A stretch of 64,000 bases of DNA, taken from assembly GCA_024233215.1 (NCBI GenBank), contig JACKPW010000014.1, positions 62,001 to 126,000 on the forward strand, given 5' to 3'. Positions 1 through 12,378 of the stretch are shown here, piece after piece; position 1 is the first letter of the stretch; each line of letters begins with the position of its first letter. The notes below the pieces were generated by a model, which was given only the letters and a program-made list of their open reading frames with translations, did not search any database and had not been told where the DNA came from. The DNA is from Verrucomicrobiales bacterium. Lineage in GTDB: Bacteria > Verrucomicrobiota > Verrucomicrobiia > Limisphaerales > J093. The position numbers and the translations under genes were made by a program.

Positions 1-227
1 GATCCGTGCCGGCGGAGTTCTGCGTCCAATCGCTTCAGCGACTGATGCAGCCACCAGCGGGAAGCTGCCCCGGGACCCCACGGTGATTCCTCTTCCGGCG
101 ACCACAGGAACAGGGGGACGACCGGTCGTCCTCGATGGACTGCAGCCTCCAGCGCCGGATGGTCGCTGAGGCGAAGGTCCTGTCGGAACCAGACCAGGAT
201 CGGAGGCTTGGTTTCGGATTGAGTCAT
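1..227 (-). CDS. phr: Deoxyribodipyrimidine photolyase, N-terminal fragment (cut by window edge)
   Basis: Reading the minus strand from the ATG at 227 gives 75 codons before the window ends. Residues 10-20 read ILVWFRQDLRL, followed by SDHPAL, the opening beta-strand and loop of the DNA photolyase/cryptochrome N-terminal alpha/beta domain. PVVPLFLW and SRWWLHQSL follow in the expected order. The enzyme would repair UV-induced pyrimidine dimers using light and FADH2; the FAD-binding half lies outside the window, so photolyase and cryptochrome cannot be separated here. Its ATG overlaps the TGA of tspO (ATGA, 224-227), so translation of the two is probably coupled. Confidence 0.85.
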   Translation of the reverse strand, partial: MTQSETKPPILVWFRQDLRLSDHPALEAAVHRGRPVVPLFLWSPEEESPWGPGAASRWWLHQSLKRLDAELRRHG

Positions 228-712
228 GGGTTGAGCCGCCAGATCGCAAGGTTCAAGGCCCCGGCGAAACTGACCCACAAGAAGTAGGGCACCAACAGCA
301 GTGCCGCAAATCGATCCACTCGCGAGAACAGTGCCAGGGTGGCGAGGATGCCGAGCCAGAGGCAGAGCAGATCCAGCAACGCAAGGTCGGGTCGCTGCTG
401 TCCGAAGAACAGCCATGACCAGGCGGCGTTCAGTCCCAACTGAATTGCAAAGGCCAGGAGCCCCGGCCGGGCCCGTCGCCAGCCTGCACGGGTCCAGAAT
501 CTCCAGGCGGCCACCGCCATCATCAGGTAGAGCGCGGTCCAGACGGGGGCGAAGACACCGTTGGGCGGATTCCATCGGGGCTTGTTCAAAGCGGCATACC
601 ACTCGCCGGGGCGGAAGTGGCCACCCACCGCCGCGACGCCGGCGACAGTCGCCAGGCACAGCGCGAGGATGGCGAGGGAACGGCCTTTGGCCGTGTGGGT
701 GGGCGGGTTCAT
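224..712 (-). CDS. tspO: TspO/MBR (CrtK) family membrane protein
   Basis: A 162-residue protein, the usual family size, with about five hydrophobic helices. The family signature is clear: PRWNPPNGVFAPVWTALYL near residues 40-60. TspO proteins are outer- or inner-membrane proteins that bind porphyrins and similar ligands and in several bacteria adjust photosynthesis or stress genes to oxygen and light. The reading frame stays open further upstream, but that stretch (to 832) is Arg/Pro-rich and unlike TspO, so the ATG at 712 was chosen. The stop overlaps the photolyase start by 4 bp, so the two form one operon. A link to light or tetrapyrrole stress is inferred from this pairing only. Confidence 0.9.
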   Translation of the reverse strand: MNPPTHTAKGRSLAILALCLATVAGVAAVGGHFRPGEWYAALNKPRWNPPNGVFAPVWTALYLMMAVAAWRFWTRAGWRRARPGLLAFAIQLGLNAAWSWLFFGQQRPDLALLDLLCLWLGILATLALFSRVDRFAALLLVPYFLWVSFAGALNLAIWRLNP

Positions 713-993
713 GGTTCCGGGAGACCGCGCCCTGCTGGGATGCTCCCGCGAATCCCGGAACGCCCTCGGTGACTGTGGTGGTCTTGCCTCATCGTCCGGC
801 TTCTGGATGTACCCGGGCGGACGGGATGTCAAATGCCGCCGCGTTCAGGCCGGTTCACGAGGCCCGTCGGGAGCCGGGCCGGCCCGCGGGGGATGGTGGC
901 GTTTCGGAGAGAAACATGCCGGGATCACGGCAACAAGCTGGACCCGAAGGATGGACCACGCATCCTCTGTGGGAGACAGTGCTGATTTATTCC

Positions 994-3414
994 ATGAAGA
1001 CAATCCGCCCGAAGTTCCGGATCCTGGCTGCCCTCCTGGTCGCGCCGCCAGTCCTGGCAGCTCTGCAGCCCGCACTGAAGCCTGTTCCCATCCAGCAGGT
1101 GATGATTGACGACAGTTTTTGGGCGCCAAAGCGGGAGGTGTGGCGACGGGTGACGATTCCCGATTGCCTGGCGAAGTTCGAGCAGGACGGCGCGCTGGCG
1201 AACTTCGACAAGATCCGTGACGGCACCGGTGGCGAGCACGGCGGGCCGCCGTGGTATGACGGTTTGATTTACGAGATGATTCGGGGCTCGGCCGACTTCC
1301 TGGCGGCGCAGCCGGACCCCGGGATCGAGGCGCGGTTGGATGGGATGATTCAGCGGATCGCGGCGGCGGCCGCCCGGGATCCGGATGGTTATCTCAACAC
1401 CTACACCCAGTTGAAGGAACCGGACCATCGTTGGGGATTGAATGGGGGCGACGACAACTGGCAGCACGATGTCTACAACGCGGGTGCGATGGTGGAGGCG
1501 GCGGTGCACCATTACCGTGCCACGGGCAAGACCCGGCTGCTCGAAGTCGCCACCCGATTGGCCGACCACATGACCGAACTGATGGGCCCGCCGCCGAAGC
1601 AGAACGTCGTGCCCGGTCATTCGTTGGGTGAGGAGGCCCTGGTGAAGCTGTACCTCCTCTTTCGGGAACATCCGGAATTGAAGGCGCGCATGCCGGTCGC
1701 GGTGGAAGAGGAACGCTACCTGCGGCTGGCGGAGTACTGGATTGAGAACCGCGGGTGCCACGAAGGGCGCAAGAGCTTTGGCACCTACGGCCAGGACCAC
1801 TTGCCGGTGTTGGAACAGTCGACCATCGAGGGCCATGCGGTCCGGGCGACCTTGCTCTGTGCCGGTCTGGTGGCCGCCGCGAACGTGAACGGGCGGGCGG
1901 ACTACCTTGAGGCGGCGCAACGACTTTGGGACAACATGGTGCATCGCCGCATGTATGTCATCGGCGGGCTGGGGGCGGTGGCCGGACATGAGGGATTCGG
2001 ACCCGATTACGTCCTGCCGAACAACGGCTATCTCGAAACGTGCGCGGCGATCGGGGCCGGCTTCTTTCATGCGAACATGAATCTCGCACTGGCGGATGCC
2101 CGGTATGCCGACGAACTGGAGCGCGTGCTGTACAATGCCATCCTCCCCGGCGTGTCGACCGAGGGAGACCGGTATTTCTACGAGAACCCGCTGGAGGCCG
2201 GGCCGGAGCGCCGGCGTTGGGCCTGGCATGGGTGTCCCTGTTGTCCGCCAATGTTCCTCAAGATCATGGGGGCGTTGCCCGGCATGATCTACGCGCAGGG
2301 CCCGGACGCCCTGTTCGTGAACCTCTTCATCGGCAGCCGCGCCCGGGTCACCCTTGCAGGTGCCGAAGTCACGCTCCGGCAGACCACGGACTATCCGTGG
2401 GACGGCACGATCCGGCTGACGATCGAACCGGACAGACCTGTGAGGTTCGCCCTCAACCTGCGGCTTCCACACTGGTGCGGGGATCCCGGACTTCGGGTGA
2501 ATGGCGCGCTTGCGGAACCGATCGTCCGGGTCGGTGGGTATGCGCAATTGGAGCGCACCTGGCAGCAGGGCGACCAAGTCGAACTGGAACTGCCGATGCC
2601 GGTTCAACGCGTGCACGCGCACCCGAGGGTTGAGGCGGATGTGGGCCGGGTGGCGCTGCAACGCGGCCCGTTGATCTACTGTTTGGAAGGCATCGACAAC
2701 GGGGGGCACGTGCGGAACCTGGCGGTGCCACCGGGAGCTGTCATGGCGGCGGAACCTCGTCCCGGCTTGCTGGGAGGTGTGACCGTGATTCGCGGGGAGG
2801 CGCTGGCGATGCAGCGGGCGGACTGGGCGGACGCGCTTTACGTTCCGGAAACGGAGTTGCCCGGCCGGCGTCGGGTGGAGTTCACCGCCATCCCCTACTT
2901 CGCGAACGCCAACCGGGAACCCGGCGAGATGCGGGTCTGGCTGCCGGAATGTGGGACACTGGCGGACTTGCTGCCGACCCCGACGGTGGCTGCCCTGGCC
3001 CGGGCCTCGGCATCGCACTGCTGGCCCCACGACACGCTGCTGGCGCTGAATGACCAGGTCCGGCCTGCGGCCTCGGACGACACCGGCATTCCCCGATTCA
3101 CCTGGTGGGATCACCGCGGGACCCGCGAGTGGGTGCAATACGACTTCGAGCAACCGACCCGCGTCTCGGCGGTGGAGGTCTATTGGTGGGACGAACGCCG
3201 CATCCAGGCCCATTGCCGGGTGCCGGAGTCGTGGCGGTTGCTTTACCGTGCGGGGGGCGAGTGGAGACCGGTTGCGTCCGGACAACCCGCCGGGGTGAGG
3301 ATGGACCGGTTCAACCGGTTCGCGTTCGATCCGGTCGAAGCCGATGCGCTTCGCCTTGAAGTGCAGCTTCAACCCGGATGGTCGGGTGGGATACTCGAGT
3401 GGACGGTGGAGTAG
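994..3414 (+). CDS. Secreted GH127 family beta-L-arabinofuranosidase-like protein
   Basis: An 806-residue exported protein. Residues 1-23 form a signal peptide (MKTIRPKF then a hydrophobic stretch). The body matches glycoside hydrolase family 127 (former DUF1680), whose characterised member HypBA1 removes terminal beta-L-arabinofuranose using a cysteine nucleophile held by zinc. Candidate active-site residues are visible: Glu333 in GHEGFGPDY, Glu348 and Cys350 in YLETC, and Cys416-Cys417 in CPCCPPMF, the same order and spacing type as in HypBA1. The last ~100 residues (WVQYDF, VSAVEVYWWD) look like an F5/8 type C (discoidin) carbohydrate-binding domain. The frame is open upstream of 994, but only from this ATG does a signal peptide come first. 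Substrate specificity is inferred from family. Confidence 0.88.
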   Translation: MKTIRPKFRILAALLVAPPVLAALQPALKPVPIQQVMIDDSFWAPKREVWRRVTIPDCLAKFEQDGALANFDKIRDGTGGEHGGPPWYDGLIYEMIRGSADFLAAQPDPGIEARLDGMIQRIAAAAARDPDGYLNTYTQLKEPDHRWGLNGGDDNWQHDVYNAGAMVEAAVHHYRATGKTRLLEVATRLADHMTELMGPPPKQNVVPGHSLGEEALVKLYLLFREHPELKARMPVAVEEERYLRLAEYWIENRGCHEGRKSFGTYGQDHLPVLEQSTIEGHAVRATLLCAGLVAAANVNGRADYLEAAQRLWDNMVHRRMYVIGGLGAVAGHEGFGPDYVLPNNGYLETCAAIGAGFFHANMNLALADARYADELERVLYNAILPGVSTEGDRYFYENPLEAGPERRRWAWHGCPCCPPMFLKIMGALPGMIYAQGPDALFVNLFIGSRARVTLAGAEVTLRQTTDYPWDGTIRLTIEPDRPVRFALNLRLPHWCGDPGLRVNGALAEPIVRVGGYAQLERTWQQGDQVELELPMPVQRVHAHPRVEADVGRVALQRGPLIYCLEGIDNGGHVRNLAVPPGAVMAAEPRPGLLGGVTVIRGEALAMQRADWADALYVPETELPGRRRVEFTAIPYFANANREPGEMRVWLPECGTLADLLPTPTVAALARASASHCWPHDTLLALNDQVRPAASDDTGIPRFTWWDHRGTREWVQYDFEQPTRVSAVEVYWWDERRIQAHCRVPESWRLLYRAGGEWRPVASGQPAGVRMDRFNRFAFDPVEADALRLEVQLQPGWSGGILEWTVE

Positions 3415-3439
3415 ACGGGGATTGTCCTGCGGTTGGCGC

Positions 3440-4177
3440 TCAATCCCGGGTCTGGAAGGCGGTGTCGAGAATCGACTGCTTCAGCTTCCAGAGGAGGGTC
3501 ATGTTCAGGGCGACGGTCACGAGCAACAGCAGGAGTCCGATGGACCCGACGCGCATGAGCAGGGGACCCATGGTGGCGGCGAGCCTGGGCCCGAGCGGTG
3601 ACCGCATCACCCCGATCCAGGCCAGCCCAAGGGCCAGCACGGCGCCGATCAGGGGGACGTTTACCCCGAGGAACAGCCGGGCCTCGTCCTCCAGCGACGG
3701 CTCGGCCAGCAGGGTGGCGGCGCGCAGCAGCAGGAACGCGAGGTTCAGCAGAAACAGCAGGCCGCCCAGGAAGAACAGCAGGCCGCAGATCTCGTAATGG
3801 GTGTGGCCCGGTGCAAGCTGCCACCAGTGAAGGAAGGGGGTGAGGCCGGTCATGCCCAGGGCCAGAAAGCGGGCCCGGTCGGATGCCCTCTGCCAGGCGC
3901 GGTCCTGGCTCCGGAACGGCCGCATCTCCTGGAGCGCCACCACCAGCAGACCGGTGGCCAGCAGGGCGGGCCAGAATCCCGCCTGGCCCAGCATGCTGGT
4001 CCGGGCGGTGAGGACCGCGAGGACCAGGACGAATGGCAGGGCCCAGAAGAGCAACGTCAAACCCCTCGCCAGTTGCCCCATTTCCCGCAGCGGCGGCAGT
4101 TCCCCGGGCTTCACGTCCCGGGGCTGTCGGGAGGCTCCGGCCGACGGCAGGGCAGGGGGTGGGGTGGCCGGGTCCAT
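3440..4177 (-). CDS. Multi-pass membrane protein of unknown function
   Basis: 245 residues with about six hydrophobic segments (around residues 40-60, 68-82, 105-120, 130-150, 172-192 and 203-226) and a Pro-rich cytoplasmic N-terminus. There is no signal peptide and no catalytic motif that I recognise. The gene starts 32 bp after the end of speA on the same strand and could be co-transcribed with it. Its 3' end converges with the GH127 gene across 25 bp. I do not recognise the family. Confidence 0.7.
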   Translation of the reverse strand: MDPATPPPALPSAGASRQPRDVKPGELPPLREMGQLARGLTLLFWALPFVLVLAVLTARTSMLGQAGFWPALLATGLLVVALQEMRPFRSQDRAWQRASDRARFLALGMTGLTPFLHWWQLAPGHTHYEICGLLFFLGGLLFLLNLAFLLLRAATLLAEPSLEDEARLFLGVNVPLIGAVLALGLAWIGVMRSPLGPRLAATMGPLLMRVGSIGLLLLLVTVALNMTLLWKLKQSILDTAFQTRD

Positions 4178-4209
4178 GGTGCCGGGAGCGGGCGCAGGGG
4201 GGGGCGCGG

Positions 4210-6150
4210 TCAGAACGTCAGGTAGGTGTACTCGCGCAACCCGCGGTCGTAGTCATCCAGCAGGCGCATGCCCTCGGAGGGCTTGAGGCGGTCGGTCTTG
4301 ATGGCGAGATCGATCTGGGCCTTCACCTGACGTTTCAGTTCGCGTTCGTCGTACTGCACGGCGGAAAGGGCCTGAACAATCGTGGTGCCGTCGATGGTCT
4401 CCTCGATGTAGTAACCGCTTTCCTCGTCGGGATCGAGGAACACATGGATCTCGTTGACCCGGCCAAAGAGGTTGTGCAGGTCGCCCATGATGTCCTGGTA
4501 GGCCCCGGTGAGGAAGAGCCCCAACAGGTAGGGACGGGTTTCGCCGTTACCGTTGCGACTGAGCGGGTGGAGGGGCAGGGTGTCCCGCGGTTCCTCCAGT
4601 TCAATGAACTGCCGCACCTGGCCATCCGAATCGCAGGTGATGTCGGCCAGCGTGGCTTCGCGCGTGGGACGTTCGTCCAACCGCTCGATGGGCATGATGG
4701 GAAAGAGTTGCCCCAGGGCCCAGTGGTCCAGCAGCGATTGGAACACGGAGAAATTGCAGAGATACTGGTCGCCCAGGCTGTCCTCCAGCCGGCGGATTTC
4801 CTCCGGCACGTAGCGCTGGGTCTTGAAGTGGCGCACCACCGCGTCGGCAATCTGCCAGTACAGCTGTTCGAGTTTCGCCTTGTCCTCCAGACTCAACATG
4901 CCAAGCGTGAACATGTCCTGGGCGTCGTCCCGGCGCTCGATGGCGTCGTGAATGGCCTCCAGCGGGTTGAGTTTCGGGAGGTTCTCGCGGATCTCCAGCA
5001 GTTCCTTGATCAGGGGATGTTCGTTCGGGCCAAAGTCCATCAACCCGGGTGGCAGCTCCGTCTTGGCGATGGAGCCAAAGGCCTCCACGACGAGCACGCA
5101 ATGGTGGGCCACGATGGCCCGCCCGCTCTCGCTGATGAGGTCCGGATGGGGCACTCCCTCCGCGTTGCAGACGCCCGCCACGTAGTAGGCGACGTCATTC
5201 GCATACTCCTGGAGGTTGTAGTTCATCGAGCTCTCCGTCGGAGCGCGGCTCCCCACGTAGTCCACCCCCAGTCCGCCGCCCACATCGAGGTACTGGATCG
5301 GGAAGCCCATGTGCCGCAGCTTGGCGTAGAACCGGGCCGCCTCCTGCACGGCCTTCTTGACCATCAGGATGTCCGGGACCTGGGAGCCGATGTGGAAATG
5401 GATCAGCTTGAGCGAGGTTTCCAGGCCGGCCTCGCGCAGCATGTTCGTGGCGGTCAGGAGTTCGGTCGTGCTCAGCCCGAATTTGGCGTCCTCCCCGCCA
5501 CTGGCGGCCCAGCGGCCCCCACCCTTGCTCAGCAGGCGAACCCGCAATCCCACCAGTGGTTCCACGCCGAACTGCCGTCCCAAGGCCAGGATCTGCCGCA
5601 GTTCTTCGAGCTTCTCCACCACCAGGATGACGGTCTTGCCCAGCTTGATGCCCATGAGGGCCATCCGGATGAAGGCCGCATCCTTGTAGCCGTTGCAGAC
5701 GAGCAGGCTGCCCTCCTCGCTCTGCAGTGCCAGACCTGCGAACAACTCGGGTTTGCTGCCCACCTCCAACCCGAAGTCGAACGGTTTCCCGGCATCCAGA
5801 ATCTCCTCCACGACCTCGCGCAGTTGGTTCACCTTCACCGGGAACACCCCACGATAGCGGCCCTTGTAGTCGCTGTCCGCAATCGCCGACTTGAACGCAC
5901 GGTTGATGGCCTCGACGCGGTGCCGGACGATGTCCTGGAACCGGATGAGTACCGGCAGTCGGAGGCCGCGCGAGCGGCATTCCTCCACCAGGTCGGAGAT
6001 GATCACCGCCGCACCCTCCTCGGGCAGCGGCCTCGCCACCACGCGCCCCTGGTCGTCGATGTCGAAGTAGCCCGCCCCCCAGCGGTCGATGTGGTACAGC
6101 TCGCGCGCCTCCTGGATGCTCCAGTCCGCGTTCTCGTTCGGTTTGCTCAT
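4210..6150 (-). CDS. speA: Biosynthetic arginine decarboxylase
   Basis: 646 residues, close to E. coli SpeA (658). It decarboxylates arginine to agmatine, the first step of the agmatine route to putrescine and other polyamines, with pyridoxal phosphate as cofactor. The PLP lysine is K106 in YRGVFPVKVNQ. The glycine-rich phosphate-binding segment YLDVGGGLGVDY and the C-terminal FLTGAYQDIMGDLHNLFG segment typical of SpeA are intact. The frame extends upstream to 6456, but that part is low-complexity and not SpeA-like; MSKPNENADW at 6150 gives the expected N-terminus. Divergent from the Nif3-like gene across a 148-bp gap. Confidence 0.95.
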   Translation of the reverse strand: MSKPNENADWSIQEARELYHIDRWGAGYFDIDDQGRVVARPLPEEGAAVIISDLVEECRSRGLRLPVLIRFQDIVRHRVEAINRAFKSAIADSDYKGRYRGVFPVKVNQLREVVEEILDAGKPFDFGLEVGSKPELFAGLALQSEEGSLLVCNGYKDAAFIRMALMGIKLGKTVILVVEKLEELRQILALGRQFGVEPLVGLRVRLLSKGGGRWAASGGEDAKFGLSTTELLTATNMLREAGLETSLKLIHFHIGSQVPDILMVKKAVQEAARFYAKLRHMGFPIQYLDVGGGLGVDYVGSRAPTESSMNYNLQEYANDVAYYVAGVCNAEGVPHPDLISESGRAIVAHHCVLVVEAFGSIAKTELPPGLMDFGPNEHPLIKELLEIRENLPKLNPLEAIHDAIERRDDAQDMFTLGMLSLEDKAKLEQLYWQIADAVVRHFKTQRYVPEEIRRLEDSLGDQYLCNFSVFQSLLDHWALGQLFPIMPIERLDERPTREATLADITCDSDGQVRQFIELEEPRDTLPLHPLSRNGNGETRPYLLGLFLTGAYQDIMGDLHNLFGRVNEIHVFLDPDEESGYYIEETIDGTTIVQALSAVQYDERELKRQVKAQIDLAIKTDRLKPSEGMRLLDDYDRGLREYTYLTF

Positions 6151-6298
6151 TGCTCTAAGGGATCGGTCGGGGCCGGGCTGACGCCACCCGGCAATGCCCT
6201 CCACGGGCCGGCCAACCCAGGGCCGGGTTCCGCGGCCGCGGGAACGCACTATCAAAAGCAGCTTGGCCCGGGATGCAAGTCTTTGCTTTGCTAGACCC

Positions 6299-7060
6299 AT
6301 GCCAGCCATTGCGCTCCGACGCCTGACCTCCTGTTGTGACCGGTTGCTGAAACCGGGCGAAATCGACGACTGGTCCGGCGCGGCCAACGGATTGCAGGTC
6401 GAGAATCGCGGGAAAGTCCACCGCATCGCCGCCGCGGTGGATGCCAGTGTCACCACCGTGCGGATGGCGGTGGAAGCGGAGGCGGACTTGTTACTCGTCC
6501 ATCACGGCCTGTTTTGGGGAGCGTCGCAGCCATGGACGGGGCGTCGTTACGAACTGCTGCGTCTGTTGCTGGACCACGATGTGGCGGTGTACAGCTCACA
6601 TCTGCCGCTGGACGTCCATCCGCGGCTTGGCAACAACGCGCGCCTTTGCGCCGCCCTGGGGTTCCGCCAGCCCCGGCCGTTCTTTCTTTCGCGCGGGGCG
6701 CAACTGGGCCTCCGCGTGGCCCGGCGCATCCAGCGCGAGGAGTTGGTCACCCGTCTTGGGGTGGCGGTGAACGGTCCCGTGCGCCTGCTGCCGGGAGGCC
6801 CGGCGCTGTGCCGGTCCATCGGGGTCGTTACCGGAGGGGCCGGGGCGGAGTTGAAGCAGGCGGCGGAGGAGGGGGTGGACACGTTCATTACCGGGGAGGG
6901 CCCTCACTGGACCTTCGCCCTGGCGGAGGATCTGGGAATCAACGTCCTCTATGCCGGTCACTACGCCACGGAGACTTTTGGGGTACGCGCACTGGCCGCC
7001 CATTTGTCCGAGAAGTTCCGTTTGCCCTGGGTGTTTCTCGATCACCCTACGGGCTTGTAG
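6299..7060 (+). CDS. Nif3-like dinuclear metal centre protein (DUF34)
   Basis: 253 residues, a normal length for the NIF3/YbgI family. Metal-binding motifs are present: LLVHHGLFWG near residues 60-70 and the C-terminal GEGPHWTFALAEDLG followed by AGHYATETFG. YbgI-type proteins form a hexameric ring with a two-metal site; GTP cyclohydrolase-like and metal-insertase roles have been proposed, and the physiological role here is unknown. The ATG at 6299 is the first giving a family-like N-terminus. Confidence 0.88.
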   Translation: MPAIALRRLTSCCDRLLKPGEIDDWSGAANGLQVENRGKVHRIAAAVDASVTTVRMAVEAEADLLLVHHGLFWGASQPWTGRRYELLRLLLDHDVAVYSSHLPLDVHPRLGNNARLCAALGFRQPRPFFLSRGAQLGLRVARRIQREELVTRLGVAVNGPVRLLPGGPALCRSIGVVTGGAGAELKQAAEEGVDTFITGEGPHWTFALAEDLGINVLYAGHYATETFGVRALAAHLSEKFRLPWVFLDHPTGL

Positions 7061-7196
7061 CGAAGGGCGGTCGGGGGGCAGTCCCCCAACGGTTGGCGGA
7101 GGGAAGGTCCCATCCACAACCACACCACCCCCCGTTGGTGGATGCTCCCAAGGTGGAGAGGTTGGGGAGCGGAAGGGCAGCCCTGGAAGCATCCGC

Positions 7197-10583
<3,387 letters not shown>

Positions 10584-11132
10584 GGCCCGGGTCCTCCTGC
10601 CGGTTGGAGGGAATGGCGAGGTGTCCGGTGCGTTGCCCGACCGGTCGGATCGCCGGACGATCTGCCGGCCGGTTGGTTGACCCCTGCGACGCGACCCGGC
10701 AAATCACACCCGAGCATGCCGCCCGCCGCCCGGTCCAGGCCGATCCGGGGGTCTTCTGCACCGGCCCATAGCCGGTCTTCCCCCTGCAAGGTCCCTTGCT
10801 GGGCCGACCTGCTCCGGTCAGGAGTGATCGAGATATTACTGCCAGTCTTGCTCACGAGTTGGCGGGGTTTCGCGGAAGGAAAACCGCTTATCGCCAAGCC
10901 GACCCTGCACCGCGGGTGCCCGGGCTGTGCTGAAGGTTGGAGTTTCGCCATTCCGTGTGGCCGGCATCAAACAGAAAAACACTGATCTGTGAGCAGGGGG
11001 CGAAGGATGGAGGGGGTCGGGAGCCGGCGAATCCACGGGGATCATCAAGGGCCGACTCCGTTCAGTGGTCCCAAGCCGGCGGACCTGAGGTTGGTGTTCC
11101 CGGCAGATGCGCCCTGCCTGGGGACCCGGGTG
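10584..11132. other. Long intergenic region upstream of the histidine kinase
   Basis: About 550 bp between the kinase start and the end of fmt. Overlapping reading frames exist on both strands but they are Arg/Pro-rich, lack plausible starts and resemble nothing I know. I see no tRNA, riboswitch or clear terminator. It presumably contains the kinase promoter on the minus strand. Confidence 0.6.
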
Positions 11133-12098
11133 CTATCCGAGCTGTGTCCCTGGTTCCAGCGGGAATCCGGCCAGGAAAGCCTCGACTGTCAGGCGGCGGC
11201 CGCCTTCCCGTTGGACCTCGTGGATTTGCAGGACGCCTTCGCCACAGGCCACCAGAAGGCTTTCGGGCCCGGCTTTCATCACCGTTCCCGGGATGGCGCC
11301 GGCACGGCTGAGCGGTTCCGCCGAGAGGATCTTCAACAGTCTGCGGGAATCGGTTGGCAGGAAGGTGAATGCCCCGGGCCAGGGGGTGAACGCACGGATT
11401 CGCCGGGCCACAACCTCCGCCGGCAGGGACCAGTCCACCCGGCCGTCTTCGCGCGTGATCTTGCGGGCGTAGGACGCGCCCTCGGCCGGTTGCGGCACCG
11501 GCGTGAGGATTCCGGCCAGATAGTCCCGCAGCGTGCGCAGCAGCAGGTCCGCCCCTTGCGTGGCCAGACGATCGTGCAGCGATTGGGCGTCATCCTCTGG
11601 CCAGATGGGCGTGCTCTCAGATGCCAGCATGGGGCCGGTGTCGAGTCCCTCGTCCAGGCGCATGATCGTCACGCCGGTGTGAGGTTCGCCATCCGCCAGC
11701 GCCCATTGGACGGGGGCAGCGCCGCGGTACTTCGGCAGCAGCGAGCCGTGGATGTTGACGCATCCGTGCTTGGGAAGTTCGAGGAGCGGTCGGGGGAGGA
11801 TCTGGCCATAGGCCGCCACCACGCAGCAGTCGGGGGCCAGTCCGGCCAGTTGCCCCAGGAACTCCGGTGCCCGGCACCTGGCTGGTTGCCAGACCTCGAG
11901 TCCGAGCTGCCCGGCGGTCTCCTTGACGGGGGAGGGGTGCAGGTGCAGTTGGCGGCCCCGCGGTCGATCCGGTTGGGTGACCACCCCCACGACCTCGAAT
12001 GCCGGATCCTGTTCCAAGGCCACCAGGGCGGGGCAGGCGAACTCCGCGGTGCCGAAATAGACGATGCGGTGGCGATTGTTTTCCGGGGCGGCGGACAT
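11133..12098 (-). CDS. fmt: Methionyl-tRNA formyltransferase
   Basis: 321 residues. It transfers the formyl group from 10-formyl-tetrahydrofolate to initiator Met-tRNA. The N-terminal formyltransferase fold starts RIVYFGTAEFACPAL; the formyl-THF/catalytic loop reads NIHGSLLPKYRGAAPVQWA, with the Asn, His and later Asp of the family, followed by GVTIMRLDEGLDTGPM. The C-terminal tRNA-binding domain begins near residue 205 (WSLPAEVV). A TTG eight codons upstream is possible, but the ATG at 12098 fits the family N-terminus and leaves a 16-bp gap to the preceding gene. No deformylase gene is adjacent. Confidence 0.95.
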   Translation of the reverse strand: MSAAPENNRHRIVYFGTAEFACPALVALEQDPAFEVVGVVTQPDRPRGRQLHLHPSPVKETAGQLGLEVWQPARCRAPEFLGQLAGLAPDCCVVAAYGQILPRPLLELPKHGCVNIHGSLLPKYRGAAPVQWALADGEPHTGVTIMRLDEGLDTGPMLASESTPIWPEDDAQSLHDRLATQGADLLLRTLRDYLAGILTPVPQPAEGASYARKITREDGRVDWSLPAEVVARRIRAFTPWPGAFTFLPTDSRRLLKILSAEPLSRAGAIPGTVMKAGPESLLVACGEGVLQIHEVQREGGRRLTVEAFLAGFPLEPGTQLG

Positions 12099-12114
12099 GC
12101 GGGGGAGAGGGGGA

Positions 12115-12378
12115 TCAACCAAGCAAACCCCGGACCGGTCGGGGGCGGGCGGCGGGTGGACGCGGGCGGGGGTGGGCCGCGGGTGCGGGTCGCGCCCCCT
12201 GGATGGCGGGGCCGGTCACGGTCCGCTGCCCCAGGGAGGTCAGACAGCGGGCGCACCGGTACTCGTGAATTTCCCCGGTGGGGAGGATCAGCAGAAGCCG
12301 TTCCCGGACCGGTTGCGACCGGCCGCACTTGGGACAGTAGAGTTCGCTGGCTTCGAGGTCGCCAAACTGTCGGTTCAT
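12115..12378 (-). CDS. Small zinc-ribbon protein
   Basis: 87 residues. Two CxxC knuckles (YCPKCG at 14-19 and YRCARC at 40-45), 24 residues apart, form a likely zinc ribbon; the tail is Pro/Arg-rich and probably disordered. Its ATG overlaps the stop of the adenylate-kinase-like gene by one base (TGATG), and it is followed closely by fmt, so the three genes look like one operon. No function is recognised; a role in binding RNA or a protein partner is only a guess from the fold. Confidence 0.75.
   Translation of the reverse strand: MNRQFGDLEASELYCPKCGRSQPVRERLLLILPTGEIHEYRCARCLTSLGQRTVTGPAIQGARPAPAAHPRPRPPAARPRPVRGLLG

Noticed and set aside
925..3372. A long minus-strand reading frame opposite the GH127 gene
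   Set aside because: High-GC shadow. It lacks family motifs and is His/Arg/Pro-rich, while the plus strand has the full enzyme.
4033..6294. A 753-codon plus-strand frame opposite speA
   Set aside because: Antisense to a clear arginine decarboxylase; no recognisable domain.
10584..11132. Possible riboswitch or small RNA upstream of the histidine kinase
   Set aside because: I could match no conserved RNA core, and the short ORFs have no plausible product.
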